NCBI GenBank assembly: GCA_024222295.1
Contig: JAAEPF010000023.1
Location: 248,001-312,000 of the forward strand
Length of the DNA stretch: 64,000 bases
Reading direction: 5' to 3'
Source: Actinomycetes bacterium
GTDB taxonomy: Bacteria > Actinomycetota > Acidimicrobiia > Acidimicrobiales > Microtrichaceae
The notes beneath the pieces are model-generated. The model made no database searches, was not told the origin of the DNA, and saw nothing but the letters and a program-made list of their open reading frames with translations. Both the position numbers and the translations under genes were made by a program. Below are positions 1-9,189 of the stretch, piece by piece (position 1 is the stretch's first letter; every line of letters begins with the position of its first letter).

Positions 1-1311
1 GTTGGATGAGGTGAGCTCGGCGAGCACCTGCTGTGGTGCGCACATGGCCGGGAAGCCCGGGATCTGCTCCACCGAGCACGTGTACGGATGGCCGTCGAAG
101 CTCGGCACGTCGGTCGACTCGCGGAACGCTTCCATGATCTCATCCGGTGCGGCGTCCGGGCCCAGATCGCTGAGTACCGCCCACAGGTTCATCGCACCAC
201 GGAACGCCACCGTCGCCGCCGACTCGGCTGTGGTGTCGGGGGCGTACTGGCCCATGACCTGGCTGTAGAGCTCGGTGTCCACGACCGGGGAGTCGGCCTG
301 GTTGAGGCGGTTCTCGATGTTGAACCGGGTGCCGGCCACGTTCTCCGAGCCGACCTGGTCGATGACCCGTTGGTCGGCGCAACTGCCGACCATGTACACC
401 TGGGCCTCGGTGCCGAGGTCGCTGAGAGCCTGCATGATCGGGGCACACGAGAGGTCTGCGGCCGACACGAGGATGGCATCGGGGTTGGCGTCAACCGCCT
501 TTTGCACCGGAGCGGTGTAGTCCTGGCTGACGAGCGGATACTCGACCTCGGTGACCTCGGCTCCAAGGGCCTCGGACACGCCGACGCCATAGTCGACCGC
601 AGCGGACTTGACCGACGGGAAGTCGCCGTAGATGACTGCGACCTTCTCTGCACCATCGACGGTCACGGCCTGGTGGGCCATCGCGGTGAATGCGCCGGGG
701 CTACCACCCGAGAACTGGAACGAGATCGGGCTGCTCATCTCCTCTGCGTTGACGGGGATGCCACCGATCCAGGGGATGTCGTTCTCGGCGAGCACGGACA
801 GTGCGGCGCCGGTGGAGAGGCCGATACCGCCGAGCACGGCGACCACGCCTGCTTCGACCATCTTGCGTGCACAGCCCGCAGCTTCCTCGGGTGACATCGC
901 ATTGCCGAGCGGACAAGCCACGACCTCGACGGGGTGGCCGTCGATTCCGCCGAGCTCCTTGTTGACGAACTCGACCCAGCCGTCGACCGCTCCGTGCAGT
1001 TCGGGCATGGCGGCCACCGGTGCTGAATCGACGTTGATGAAGCCGACCTTCACCGGCTCGAGCGACTCGTCTGCAGCAGCAGCGGTGGGGACCGGGCCAT
1101 CGAACCACTCGGCGCCCTCGAACTTGGAGATCACGGTGACGCCGTCGCCCTCGCCGGGCACGAACTCTCCTTCGACCGGCGTCGAGGACGTGGTGGAGGT
1201 GTCCGAACTGGTCTCCGCTTCACTGCATGCTGCCGCCAGCAAGGAGGCTGCGGCGAAGATCGCCACGGCAGTGAGCAGTGTCTTCCCGCGCCCGTTGCGG
1301 TGTTGCAGCAT
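1..1311 (-). CDS. Branched-chain amino-acid-type ABC transporter substrate-binding lipoprotein (3' end beyond window)
   Basis: A minus-strand frame stays open from an ATG at 1309-1311 to the left edge, giving 437 codons without a stop. The start encodes a basic n-region, a hydrophobic segment and a lipobox LLAAAC, so the mature protein should be anchored by a lipid on Cys29. A Ser/Thr/Glu-rich linker follows, then a periplasmic type I binding fold with segments such as VKVGFINVDSAP and VVAVLGGIGLSTGAALS, typical of Leu/Ile/Val-binding receptors. An AGGGGGA-like ribosome site lies just upstream. The partner permeases are not in the window, but livG/livF-like ATPases lie at 13941-15496. Substrate is inferred from the family only. 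Confidence 0.82.
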   Translation of the reverse strand, partial: MLQHRNGRGKTLLTAVAIFAAASLLAAACSEAETSSDTSTTSSTPVEGEFVPGEGDGVTVISKFEGAEWFDGPVPTAAAADESLEPVKVGFINVDSAPVAAMPELHGAVDGWVEFVNKELGGIDGHPVEVVACPLGNAMSPEEAAGCARKMVEAGVVAVLGGIGLSTGAALSVLAENDIPWIGGIPVNAEEMSSPISFQFSGGSPGAFTAMAHQAVTVDGAEKVAVIYGDFPSVKSAAVDYGVGVSEALGAEVTEVEYPLVSQDYTAPVQKAVDANPDAILVSAADLSCAPIMQALSDLGTEAQVYMVGSCADQRVIDQVGSENVAGTRFNIENRLNQADSPVVDTELYSQVMGQYAPDTTAESAATVAFRGAMNLWAVLSDLGPDAAPDEIMEAFRESTDVPSFDGHPYTCSVEQIPGFPAMCAPQQVLAELTSSN

Positions 1312-1433
1312 CGATTCCCCCTGTGATGAACCGTTGGCACCGATTGACGGCGCCGGGACGCCATCTTTGCACTTAACGCCGTAAAGGGGCCAGTGGAGCG
1401 CGTGGGCGAGGTCGAGGATCCTCAGGTGCGGGC

Positions 1434-2519
1434 TCACCCGGTGCCGAACAGCTCGAGGAACTCCGCTGGAACGGGTGAATCGAGCTGGTCCATCGTGCAC
1501 GTCGCCGGCTCGCGGTCCGGGCGCCAGGCCACGAAGCGGGCGGGGTGGCGGAATCTGCCGTTGGACATGTTCTCGCAGGTCACCTCGACCACGCGCTCCG
1601 GCCTGAGCGGGATCCATGGCGCGCTGTTCTTCCCACCGGACCACCTGTTGGGGGCACCGGGCACCCGCGTGCCGGCCTGCGCCGCTTCGGCTGCACCTTC
1701 GGGCGGTCCCCACGGATGGTTGATCGTCGCGCCTTCGGTCAGCGGCGCCAGTTCCCCTTCGAGCGCCTTGCGCCGCGCCGCGGAGAACGCACTGCACACG
1801 CCCACATGGTGCAGCCGCTGTGTGCCGTCGGGGCCCGGCCCGAACAGGCCCAGCTTGATTGACCCCACGCCACCGTTGCGGTGCTCTGCGTACCCGGCGA
1901 CGACACACTCGACGCTGCGGTGGTGTTTCACCTTCACCTGAGCGCGTTTGTCCTCCTGGTACGTGCCGTCCAGGCGTTTGGCCATTACGCCGTCGAAGCC
2001 GCCGCCGTCGAAACGCTCGAACCAGTCCCGTGCGAGGTCCGCGTCCCGCGTGGCGGGGGTCAGGTGCAGCGGGGCGGCGACGTGTTCCAACAGCGACTCG
2101 AGGGTCGTTCTGCGGTTATCCAGCGGCAATGGCCGCAGGTCGAGGTCATCGAGGGCCAGGATGTCGAACACCACCAGCTCGGCGGGGGTCTCCGCTGCGA
2201 GGCGCTGCACGCGCGACTCCGCTGGGTGGATCCGCTGGCTGAGCAGGTCGAAGTCGAGGCTTGTCGCTGCGGGCACCACGAGCTCGGCATCGAGCACACA
2301 GCGATCGGGCACCTGTTCGCGCAGGGGATCCAACAGCTCGGGGAAGTAGCGCGTGAACGACTTCGTGTTGCGCGATGTGAGCTCGACTTCCTCACCGTCG
2401 CGGAACACGAGGCATCGGAACCCGTCCCACTTGGGCTCGTAGAGGAAGTCGCCCCCGGGCACCTCGGTGGCAGCCTTGGCCAGCATCGGCTTCACCGGAG
2501 GCATCACGGGCAGTTCCAT
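1434..2519 (-). CDS. ATP-dependent DNA ligase, LigC type
   Basis: 361 residues, matching the short actinobacterial LigC ligases. The adenylation domain shows motif I EPKWDGFR with the nucleophile Lys30, a motif IV-like DGVMAKRLDG and motif V KVKHHR. The C-terminal part is an OB-fold with VVAGYAEHRNGGVGS. It seals nicks using ATP; LigC proteins are accessory ligases linked to repair rather than to replication. The ATG at 2517-2519 shares one base with the TGA of the upstream LOG gene (TGATG), so translation is probably coupled, and I prefer it to the in-frame upstream start at 2624. No Ku or primase gene is nearby. Confidence 0.85.
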   Translation of the reverse strand: MELPVMPPVKPMLAKAATEVPGGDFLYEPKWDGFRCLVFRDGEEVELTSRNTKSFTRYFPELLDPLREQVPDRCVLDAELVVPAATSLDFDLLSQRIHPAESRVQRLAAETPAELVVFDILALDDLDLRPLPLDNRRTTLESLLEHVAAPLHLTPATRDADLARDWFERFDGGGFDGVMAKRLDGTYQEDKRAQVKVKHHRSVECVVAGYAEHRNGGVGSIKLGLFGPGPDGTQRLHHVGVCSAFSAARRKALEGELAPLTEGATINHPWGPPEGAAEAAQAGTRVPGAPNRWSGGKNSAPWIPLRPERVVEVTCENMSNGRFRHPARFVAWRPDREPATCTMDQLDSPVPAEFLELFGTG

Positions 2520-3109
2520 CAGCGCGCCGATCGGTCCGCATCGGAGCGCACTGCCGCCAGCAACTGCCCGACCACCGTGGCGTCCTCGCCGACGACCAGG
2601 AGTTCGCGCACAACCGGGCGGCACAGGCCCTGCTCAACGGCCTGGTCGAGGAACCGGAGCAGGGGGTCGTAGTAGCTGGACACGTTCACCAGTGCCATCG
2701 GCTTCGGGTGCAGGCCCAGGTAGCCCCAGGTGAGGACCTCGAAGAACTCCTCCATGGTGCCGATCCCGCCCGGAAGCGTGCAGAACGCGTCGGCCTCCGC
2801 GTACATCTGCTGCTTGCGCGCCGGCATGTCGGCCACGACCCGCAACTCTGTCGAGTCGAAGTGGGCGATCTCCTTGTCGCGGAGCTGTTCGGTGATCACG
2901 CCGATCACATGGCTGCCGCCTTCGAGGGCGGCGTCGGCCACCAGGCCCATCAAACCGATGCTTCCGCCGCCGAACACGAGGTCTGCCCCGCCGTCGGCGA
3001 TGGCAGCACCGACCTGCGTGGCAACGCTGGCGTAAGCGGGATCCTCGCCCCGGTGAGAGGCGCAGTACACGGCGATGCGCGGGCGCCCGCCCGCCTGAGT
3101 GTCGGTCAC
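2519..3109 (-). CDS. LOG family protein (cytokinin riboside 5'-monophosphate phosphoribohydrolase-like)
   Basis: 196 residues from a GTG at 3107-3109. It has the Rossmann-type LOG fold: PRIAVYCASHRGEDP near the N-terminus, GGGSIGLMG, and the signature PGGIGTMEEFFE with a conserved Arg-Lys pair (MPARKQQMY) before it. LOG enzymes split nucleoside 5'-monophosphates into base and ribose 5-phosphate; the bacterial substrate is usually unknown. Upstream in-frame codons are antisense to the start of pccB, so the GTG is the sensible start. It is divergent from the carboxylase gene at 3189 and overlaps the ligase gene by one base. Confidence 0.85.
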   Translation of the reverse strand: MTDTQAGGRPRIAVYCASHRGEDPAYASVATQVGAAIADGGADLVFGGGSIGLMGLVADAALEGGSHVIGVITEQLRDKEIAHFDSTELRVVADMPARKQQMYAEADAFCTLPGGIGTMEEFFEVLTWGYLGLHPKPMALVNVSSYYDPLLRFLDQAVEQGLCRPVVRELLVVGEDATVVGQLLAAVRSDADRSAR

Positions 3110-3188
3110 CTGCGCAGGGTAGGTGAGGCTGCGGGCGAACCCCAGTGCCTTTGGGCAGGAGGGGGGACCACAGGTAGTTTCGGTGCCC

Positions 3189-4739
3189 ATGGAACACCCC
3201 ATCCGCGAACGCGTGGAAGACCTCGCGAACCGCGTCGAGCAAGCCATGACCCCTGGATCGGAGCGTTCGATCCAGCGCCAGCACGAGCGCGGCAAGATGC
3301 TCGCCCGCGAGCGGATCGAGTACCTGCTCGACGACGGGTCGTTCCACGAACTCGACATGCTGGCCCGCACCCGCTCGGGCGACGCACTTCCCGAACAGCC
3401 CTACGGCGACGGTGTGATCACGGGCTGGGGCACCATCGATGGCCGCAAGGTGTTCGTGTTCTCCCAGGACTTCACCGTGTTCGGCGGGGCCCTCGGTGAG
3501 GTGTTCGCGGAGAAGATCCACAAGCTGATGGACCTCGGCCTCAAGGTCGGAGCCCCGGTCATCGGTCTCAACGACGGCGCCGGTGCCCGCATCCAGGAAG
3601 GCGTGGTCTCGCTCGCGTCCTACGGAGGCATCTTCTACCGCAACGTGAAGGCGTCGGGTGTCACGCCGCAGATCTCGGTGATCATGGGCCCATGCGCCGG
3701 CGGCGCCGTGTACAGCCCGGTGATGACCGACTTCATCTTCATGGTCGATGAGACCTCCTACATGTTCATCACCGGCCCGGACGTGGTGAAGCAGGTGACC
3801 GGTGAAGAGGTCAGCCAGCAGGACCTGGGTGGCGCGCGCGTCCACACCGGCACCTCCGGTGTGGCCCAGTTCATCAGCTCCAACGACGAGAGCTGCCTCG
3901 ACGACGTCAAGTACCTGCTTTCGTTCCTGCCGTCGAACAACCTCGAGGAAGCGCCCATCGAGCCCACTGCGGACCCGATCGACCGCCGGTGCGAGGAGAT
4001 CTACGACCTGATCCCCGATTCGCCCAACCAGCCCTACGACATGCGCGAGATCATCAAGGCTGTTGCCGATGACGGCGACTTCTTCGAGTACGCCCCCAAC
4101 TGGGCCGGTTCGATCACGTGTGGCTTCATCCGCCTCAATGGCCAGAGCATCGGCGTGGTCGGCAACCAGCCCGCCATGTACGCCGGAGTGCTTGACATCG
4201 AGTCGTCCGCCAAGGGCGCCCGCTTCGTTCGTACGTGCGACTCATTCAACATCCCACTGGTCACCTTCGTGGACGTGCCGGGGTTCCTGCCCGGCGTCGA
4301 CCAGGAACACGGCGGCATCATCCGCCACGGCGCCAAGCTGCTCTACGCCTACTGCGAGGCCACGGTGCCCCGCATCTCGGTGATCACGCGCAAGGCATAC
4401 GGCGGCGCCTACGTGGTCATGGACTCCAAGTCGATCGGCTCCGACCTCGCCTACGCGTTCCCTTCCGCCGAGTTGGCCGTGATGGGCGCCCAGGGCGCAG
4501 TCGAGATCGTGCACCGACGCGCGCTCCAGGATGCCGAGGACCCCGAGGCGCTGCGCGCCGAGTTCGTCGAGGAGTACGAAGAGGAGCACCTCAACCCGTG
4601 GGAGGCCACCAACCGTGGCTACATCGATGCGGTGATCGACCCCGCCGAGCTGCGCCACAAGCTGGTGGCCGGCATGGATCTGTTGCGCACGAAGCGCGAG
4701 GAACTCCCCAACCGCAAGCACGGGAACATCCCGCTGTGA
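3189..4739 (+). CDS. pccB: Acyl-CoA (propionyl-CoA) carboxylase beta subunit, carboxyltransferase
   Basis: 516 residues with both crotonase-like halves of a biotin-dependent carboxyltransferase. The N-terminus matches PccB/AccD proteins (SERSIQRQHERGKMLARERI). The first oxyanion-hole region is MGPCAGGAVYSPV and the second is RKAYGGAYVVM, which bind acyl-CoA and carboxybiotin. It moves CO2 from biotin to propionyl-CoA or a related acyl-CoA. A GTG two codons upstream (3183) is an alternative start, and a purine-rich AGGAGGGGGG lies about 20 nt further up. The epsilon subunit gene overlaps its stop codon. No biotin carboxylase alpha subunit is encoded in the window. Confidence 0.92.
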   Translation: MEHPIRERVEDLANRVEQAMTPGSERSIQRQHERGKMLARERIEYLLDDGSFHELDMLARTRSGDALPEQPYGDGVITGWGTIDGRKVFVFSQDFTVFGGALGEVFAEKIHKLMDLGLKVGAPVIGLNDGAGARIQEGVVSLASYGGIFYRNVKASGVTPQISVIMGPCAGGAVYSPVMTDFIFMVDETSYMFITGPDVVKQVTGEEVSQQDLGGARVHTGTSGVAQFISSNDESCLDDVKYLLSFLPSNNLEEAPIEPTADPIDRRCEEIYDLIPDSPNQPYDMREIIKAVADDGDFFEYAPNWAGSITCGFIRLNGQSIGVVGNQPAMYAGVLDIESSAKGARFVRTCDSFNIPLVTFVDVPGFLPGVDQEHGGIIRHGAKLLYAYCEATVPRISVITRKAYGGAYVVMDSKSIGSDLAYAFPSAELAVMGAQGAVEIVHRRALQDAEDPEALRAEFVEEYEEEHLNPWEATNRGYIDAVIDPAELRHKLVAGMDLLRTKREELPNRKHGNIPL

Positions 4740-4933
4740 GCGACAGCTCCGACCGGCCGGCCATGGGTGTTTCGCCGGAGCCGACCGCCGAGGAGGCCGC
4801 GGCCATCACCGCCGCCGTCACGGTGGCGATGTCAGGTGGAGCAGCGGAGTCCGAAGAGCCACGCGTTCCGCGTTGGAGGTTCTCCGGTCGCTGGTGGTCC
4901 GCTCCGGTCGCCAGCCGCAGGGCCCGTCCCTGA
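4736..4933 (+). CDS. Acyl-CoA carboxylase epsilon subunit (AccE-like)
   Basis: A 65-residue protein starting at a GTG that overlaps the pccB stop (GTGA). It has the layout of actinobacterial carboxylase epsilon subunits: a variable N-terminus, a helix beginning PEPTAEEAAAITAAV, and a Trp/Arg-rich end (RWRFSGRWW). Epsilon subunits stabilise the alpha-beta complex of acyl-CoA carboxylases in Streptomyces and mycobacteria. Tight coupling to pccB is the strongest support, since the sequence is short and weakly conserved. Confidence 0.7.
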   Translation: MSDSSDRPAMGVSPEPTAEEAAAITAAVTVAMSGGAAESEEPRVPRWRFSGRWWSAPVASRRARP

Positions 4934-4986
4934 GTACCCGGGCTGTCGGGGGTCGGCCGCTCCGCGCGCACCCATAGGCTGAGGTT

Positions 4987-5997
4987 GTGACACAGCGGGG
5001 CGAACTCCTCACCTTTGCCGACGACGAGGTCATCGTCTGGCGCGGAGCCGATCAAACCCGCGCGGTCGACCTGCCGCCCGACAGCGAGGTGGTCGTCGAC
5101 GGTGTCGAGGCCGTCACGCTTCCCCGCCGCGGGGAACTGTTGTCCCGCATCGCCACCGTGAACGACGTCCACTTCGGCGAGACCGTTGCGGGCCACATCG
5201 ATGGGGCGGACGAGTTCGAGACGTTCGGCGTGCCCGAAGGTGCGGAGCCCTACCCCGAGGTGATGAGCCGGGGTGCCGTGCACGACATCTCGCAGTGGGA
5301 CCCCGACCTCGTGGTTGCCAAGGGCGACCTCACGTCCAACGGCACCATGGAGGAGTACGAGCGCTTCAGCGAGGTGTGGGACGGTGCGTTCGGTGACCGG
5401 CTCATGACCGTGCGCGGAAACCATGAGAGCTACAACCACCTCGCCGTGGACGACACGCCCTGTCGTGAGCGCAAGCTTCCCGGAGTGACGGTTGCCCTGC
5501 TCGACACTTCCCGCAACGGACACGCCAACGGGACGCTCACAACGCACCAACTCGAGTGGCTTGATGAACTCGGGTCGCGCACGGACCGCCCGGTGCTCGT
5601 GTTCGGCCACCATCCGGTGTGGGACGCCGCCCACGACGAGCGCAGCGAGCACACCTTCGGGCTGTTGCCGGACGCCACCGAAGGGCTCATGGAGGTGTGC
5701 GCCCGGCGCCCGCAGCTGCGCGGGTACTTCGCGGGACACACCCACCGCAACAAGGTGGTGCGGGTGCCGGAACTGCCTGAAGTCCCCTTCGCCGAAGTGG
5801 CCTGCGTGAAGGACTACCCGGGGTCATGGGCCGAGTACAGGGTGTTTGAGGGAGGCATCCTGCAGGTGCACAGACGCATCTCGACGCCAGATGCCTTGGC
5901 GTGGACCGAGACGACCCGGCAGATGTACGCGGGCACCTACCCCTCCTATGCGCGGGGAAGGCGCGCGGACCGGTGCTTCGAGGTGTGTCGCATCTGA
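4987..5997 (+). CDS. Calcineurin-like metallophosphoesterase
   Basis: 336 residues from GTG 4987. The five metallophosphoesterase blocks are intact: NDVH (D60, H62), KGDLTSNG (D114), RGNHES (N145, H146), FGHHP (H208) and GHTH (H251, H253), which together hold a two-metal centre. An N-terminal segment of about 50 residues precedes the catalytic core. No signal peptide is seen, so the enzyme is probably cytoplasmic. A TAGGCT -10-like box at 4975-4980 lies 6 nt before the start codon, suggesting a leaderless message. The substrate cannot be told from sequence. Confidence 0.85.
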   Translation: MTQRGELLTFADDEVIVWRGADQTRAVDLPPDSEVVVDGVEAVTLPRRGELLSRIATVNDVHFGETVAGHIDGADEFETFGVPEGAEPYPEVMSRGAVHDISQWDPDLVVAKGDLTSNGTMEEYERFSEVWDGAFGDRLMTVRGNHESYNHLAVDDTPCRERKLPGVTVALLDTSRNGHANGTLTTHQLEWLDELGSRTDRPVLVFGHHPVWDAAHDERSEHTFGLLPDATEGLMEVCARRPQLRGYFAGHTHRNKVVRVPELPEVPFAEVACVKDYPGSWAEYRVFEGGILQVHRRISTPDALAWTETTRQMYAGTYPSYARGRRADRCFEVCRI

Positions 5998-6045
5998 CTG
6001 CCGCGGCAGTCCTCGCGTGCAGCGCGCCTGCGTAGGATCGCCGGC

Positions 6046-6675
6046 ATGGAACAGTCATCGATGCGGGTCCGCGAGGCATTCGGAGAGGCGGCTGGGTTCC
6101 TGGTGTCTGCTGTCGACAGCGTGCCGCCGGACCGATGGGCCGGCCCCGGGGTGGGCGAATGGACCATCGCCGAGCTGGCGGTGCACGCCTCCCGCGCCGC
6201 CTCAACCCTCGTCACCTATGTCGACGGCGAAACGGACCTGTCCATCGAGTCAGCCGCTGACTACTACGCGGCAGCGCTCAAGATGCCCGATATCAGCAGC
6301 CGGGTAGCGGCGAGGGCACGGGAGCAGGCCGCTGCGATCGACGTCTCGATCCCCGACTACGTGAAGGCTGCCGTGGCCGAGGCCGAACTGGTTCTGTGCC
6401 GCACCCCTGCCAACGCCATCGTCGCCACACCTGTCGGCGGCATGCGCCTGATCGACTACCTGCCGACCCGGATCGTCGAGATGGTCGTGCACGGGATCGA
6501 CCTCTCCGACGCAGTTGATGTGGAGCCCGGGGTGCCCGCCACGGCCATGGCCGTGACGCTCGAGACACTTGCCGACCTCGCGGTTGTTCGCCCCGAGGGG
6601 ATCGACCCCGCTTCGATAGTCCGGGCCCTCACGGGTAGGGGCCGACTTCCGGAGTCCGCCAACCTGCTCGGCTGA
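6046..6675 (+). CDS. Maleylpyruvate isomerase family mycothiol-dependent enzyme (DinB-like fold)
   Basis: 209 residues. The N-terminal four-helix DinB/MDMPI domain shows the usual metal ligands: H48 in WTIAELAVHA, then E145 and H149 in RIVEMVVHGIDL, matching the His-Glu-His triad of mycothiol-dependent maleylpyruvate isomerase. Family members use mycothiol to isomerise or modify small molecules, but most are uncharacterised. A TAGGAT box at 6033-6038 sits 7 nt before the ATG, which fits a leaderless transcript. It stands alone between a phosphoesterase and a convergent hydrolase gene. Confidence 0.78.
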   Translation: MEQSSMRVREAFGEAAGFLVSAVDSVPPDRWAGPGVGEWTIAELAVHASRAASTLVTYVDGETDLSIESAADYYAAALKMPDISSRVAARAREQAAAIDVSIPDYVKAAVAEAELVLCRTPANAIVATPVGGMRLIDYLPTRIVEMVVHGIDLSDAVDVEPGVPATAMAVTLETLADLAVVRPEGIDPASIVRALTGRGRLPESANLLG

Positions 6676-6704
6676 TCCGCCATTTGGCCGCGGTCGGGCT
6701 GGTG

Positions 6705-7682
6705 TCAGTCCTCGCGCTCCAGCAGTGCAAGTGGCTGACCTTCCTCCGCTCCGGGCGACAGCAGCGGCGACCACGAGTCGTCTGCGTAGAGCGTTTCGAG
6801 GAGGAAGGCGGTGACCAGGCGGTTCGTGATCCGCTGCGCCTCGTCGATCACGATCAGTTCGGGCGCACACCCCTCGAGGGCGTATTCCTGCAGAGCCTCG
6901 ACCAGCGCTGCCGGAAGGTCGGGTTGGGACTCCGCGATGCCGAGGTAGTCACAGACGTCGGTGAAGCTCTGGTGTCCGGCGCCGTCTATGTCCGCCCTCA
7001 CCAGCGGTCGCCCCGACACGAGCTCGGCTGGCCGCAGCGTGTCCTCTTCGATCGGAGTCGTTTCGTCGAGGGTGCCTGAGATGAGCAGCGTGGGTACGCC
7101 GACCGCCTCGAGAGTGGTGTCGTCGACGCCGCTGGACGCCGGTGCCAGGCCCACGATCGCGTCCAGGGAGTCGTCGCCCTCGGCCTGCCGGGATGCCAGC
7201 GCCAGCGCGGTGTAGCCACCGAAGCTGTGGCCGATCACCGCCACCTCCTCGCCGTCGACCACCGGGCTCACCTCCTCGAGGCCGGGCTGGCCGCTGGTGG
7301 CGGCATCGATCACCGCCTGCACATCGACCGGTCGGTCCTCGGCGACCTGGTCCGTCTCGTCGCGGCTGCCGAGAAACGTGTCGAGCGCCGTGTTGCCCAC
7401 GTGGTCAGGTGCCATCACCACGAAGCCGTGCGAAGCCATGTGCTCGGCGAGAAACGACGACACGTAGCGCAGGCCGCCGTTGCCGTGGGAGTAGATCACC
7501 AGTGGGAATGGGCCGGGTGCCGGCGATGCTCCGGTCACGGCCCCGGCGGGCACCTCGATCCCCGGGAAGTCATACGTGGCTGGCTCGGCTGTGGCAGCAA
7601 CGGCCGTGTCTACCGGGTACCAGACCTGCACGGGGAGCTGGCGGTCGCGGGCGCCCGTCGTCTCGACGGTCGTGGTGCCCAC
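6705..7682 (-). CDS. Alpha/beta hydrolase, platelet-activating-factor acetylhydrolase-like (catalytic part of an interrupted lipoprotein gene)
   Basis: 325 residues from an internal GTG at 7680-7682. It has an alpha/beta-hydrolase core: the oxyanion strand VIYSHGNGG, the nucleophile elbow IGHSFGGYTAL, an acidic residue in LLISGTLDETTP and a late His in GAGHQSF. It resembles dienelactone hydrolase/PAF-acetylhydrolase proteins. The frame stays open upstream of the GTG through family-like residues (EEPGPWAVGTTTVE) to a TAA at 7782-7784. Beyond that stop, the same frame continues into a lipoprotein signal peptide (7782-7898). The gene was therefore probably a secreted lipoprotein esterase that now carries a nonsense codon. 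Whether this fragment is translated from GTG 7682 is unknown. Confidence 0.75.
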   Translation of the reverse strand: MGTTTVETTGARDRQLPVQVWYPVDTAVAATAEPATYDFPGIEVPAGAVTGASPAPGPFPLVIYSHGNGGLRYVSSFLAEHMASHGFVVMAPDHVGNTALDTFLGSRDETDQVAEDRPVDVQAVIDAATSGQPGLEEVSPVVDGEEVAVIGHSFGGYTALALASRQAEGDDSLDAIVGLAPASSGVDDTTLEAVGVPTLLISGTLDETTPIEEDTLRPAELVSGRPLVRADIDGAGHQSFTDVCDYLGIAESQPDLPAALVEALQEYALEGCAPELIVIDEAQRITNRLVTAFLLETLYADDSWSPLLSPGAEEGQPLALLERED

Positions 7683-7781
7683 AGCCCATGGCCCCGGCTC
7701 CTCGACCTCGGCCGCGAGCGCAGCAAGGTCGGCTTTCGACTCCTCGCCGGACTCCTTGCCCGACTCCTCCGTGCCACCCTC

Positions 7782-7898
7782 TTAGGTGGCGCTCCCTTCC
7801 GCTCCGTCTGCACCATCGGTGTCAGCGTTGTCAGTGCATCCGCAGAGGCCGACGGCCATGGTTGCGGTGATCACCAGGGACATGCGCACGCGCCTCAT
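7782..7898 (-). pseudogene. Detached lipoprotein signal peptide of the hydrolase at 6705-7682
   Basis: ATG at 7896-7898 begins a 38-codon frame with a basic start (MRRVR), a hydrophobic core and a lipobox LCGC (Cys21), followed by an Asp/Gly-rich linker. It ends at TAA 7782-7784, and it is in the same reading frame as the downstream hydrolase (both frames share position modulo 3). After the stop the linker resumes with Glu/Ser/Gly-rich codons until the hydrolase domain. This is best read as the true 5' end of the hydrolase gene, separated from it by one in-frame stop. A sequencing error or stop readthrough are alternatives. Confidence 0.65.
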
Positions 7899-7960
7899 CG
7901 GGCCGAGGCTATGGCAGATCGCAATGTGGCCGCCTTTCGTCGGTCGGTGCACCATGGGGC

Positions 7961-9112
7961 ATGGCGACAGACACACAGCCCACCGCCGGACCGCTGGCGG
8001 ACCTGCGGGTGATCGACCTCGCGACCGTCTTCGCCGGCCCGGGCGCAGCCCGCTACATGGCTGACTTCGGCGCCGACGTGATCAAGGTCGAGCGCCCCGG
8101 TGACGGTGATACCGCCCGGTCGATCGGTTGGCGTCACGTCGATGGCGAAACTCTCTGGTGGAAACTGGTGGGACGCAACAAGCGCACGATCGCGCTCGAC
8201 CTGAAGGATCGGGCCGACCTGGCCCTCATGCAGGACCTGTGTGCCGAGGCGGATGTGCTCGTGGAGAACTTCCGCCCCGGCACTCTCGAACGGCTGGGCC
8301 TCGTGCCCGAGGAGCTCTGGAAACGGAATCCCCGACTGGTGATTACCCGCGTCACGGGGTTCGGCCAGGACGGGCCCTATTCACACAAGCCGGGATTCGC
8401 AACCCAGGCCGAGGCGCTGTCGGGATACGCAGCGATCTCCGGCGAGCCCGACGGCCGGCCGCTCCTTCCGCCGGTCGCGCTGACCGACGAGGTGGCCGCC
8501 CTTGCCGCCGCGTTCGCCACGATGGTTGCTGTCCACTCGGGTGTGGGCCAGGAGGTCGACGTGAGCCTCATCGAGTCGATGCTGCAGATGATGGGCCCGC
8601 TCGTGGCGCTCTACGGACTCACCGGCGAGACCCAGCCGAGGCTGGGTGCAGGCATTCCGTACACAGTGCCGCGCAATACCTACCGCACCTCCGACGGGCA
8701 CTGGGTGGCCATCTCCACGAGCGCCGCCAGTGTGGCTGCGCGGCTGCTGGAACTGGTGGGTCTCGGCGATGACCCCGAGCTGGCCACCTTCGAGGGCCGC
8801 GCAGCCCAGCGGAAGCGCATCGATGCCGCCGTTTCGCAATGGATGGCAGCGCGGACTCGTGACGAGGCGCTGGCCGAACTCGACGAGGCACACGCCGCGG
8901 CGGCGCCGGTACACGACATGGCGGCGATCTATGCCGACGAGCACTTCGCCGCCAGGGGAGCCATCGCCGAGGTCGACGGCGTACCCATGCAGCAGCTGAT
9001 CGCCAGGTTGTCGGCCACACCTGGCTCGGTTCGCTGGGCAGGACGCCCCGTCGACGCGGACGGCGAGTCGATCCGAGCCACCCACTGGACCCCCACCGCA
9101 CACGATCACTGA
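7961..9112 (+). CDS. Class III CoA-transferase (CaiB/BaiF family)
   Basis: 383 residues. The N-terminus LADLRVIDLATVFAGPGAAR and the segments VIKVERPGDGD and VENFRPGTLERLGL are hallmarks of formyl-CoA transferase-like enzymes. Asp176 in VALTDEVAAL aligns with the catalytic Asp that forms an acyl anhydride. The family moves CoA between carboxylic acids and often sits with acyl-CoA degradation genes, in keeping with pccB and the B12 mutase nearby. The two substrates are not predictable. The ATG at 7961 is well placed; the divergent lipoprotein gene fragment starts only 62 nt away. Confidence 0.87.
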   Translation: MATDTQPTAGPLADLRVIDLATVFAGPGAARYMADFGADVIKVERPGDGDTARSIGWRHVDGETLWWKLVGRNKRTIALDLKDRADLALMQDLCAEADVLVENFRPGTLERLGLVPEELWKRNPRLVITRVTGFGQDGPYSHKPGFATQAEALSGYAAISGEPDGRPLLPPVALTDEVAALAAAFATMVAVHSGVGQEVDVSLIESMLQMMGPLVALYGLTGETQPRLGAGIPYTVPRNTYRTSDGHWVAISTSAASVAARLLELVGLGDDPELATFEGRAAQRKRIDAAVSQWMAARTRDEALAELDEAHAAAAPVHDMAAIYADEHFAARGAIAEVDGVPMQQLIARLSATPGSVRWAGRPVDADGESIRATHWTPTAHDH

Positions 9113-9189
9113 GCCCCGTCCCCCGCGGGCTGTGCACGGTCACTCAGCCTCGCCCGGGGCGTGTGCAGGAACACTCAGCCTTGAATCCC

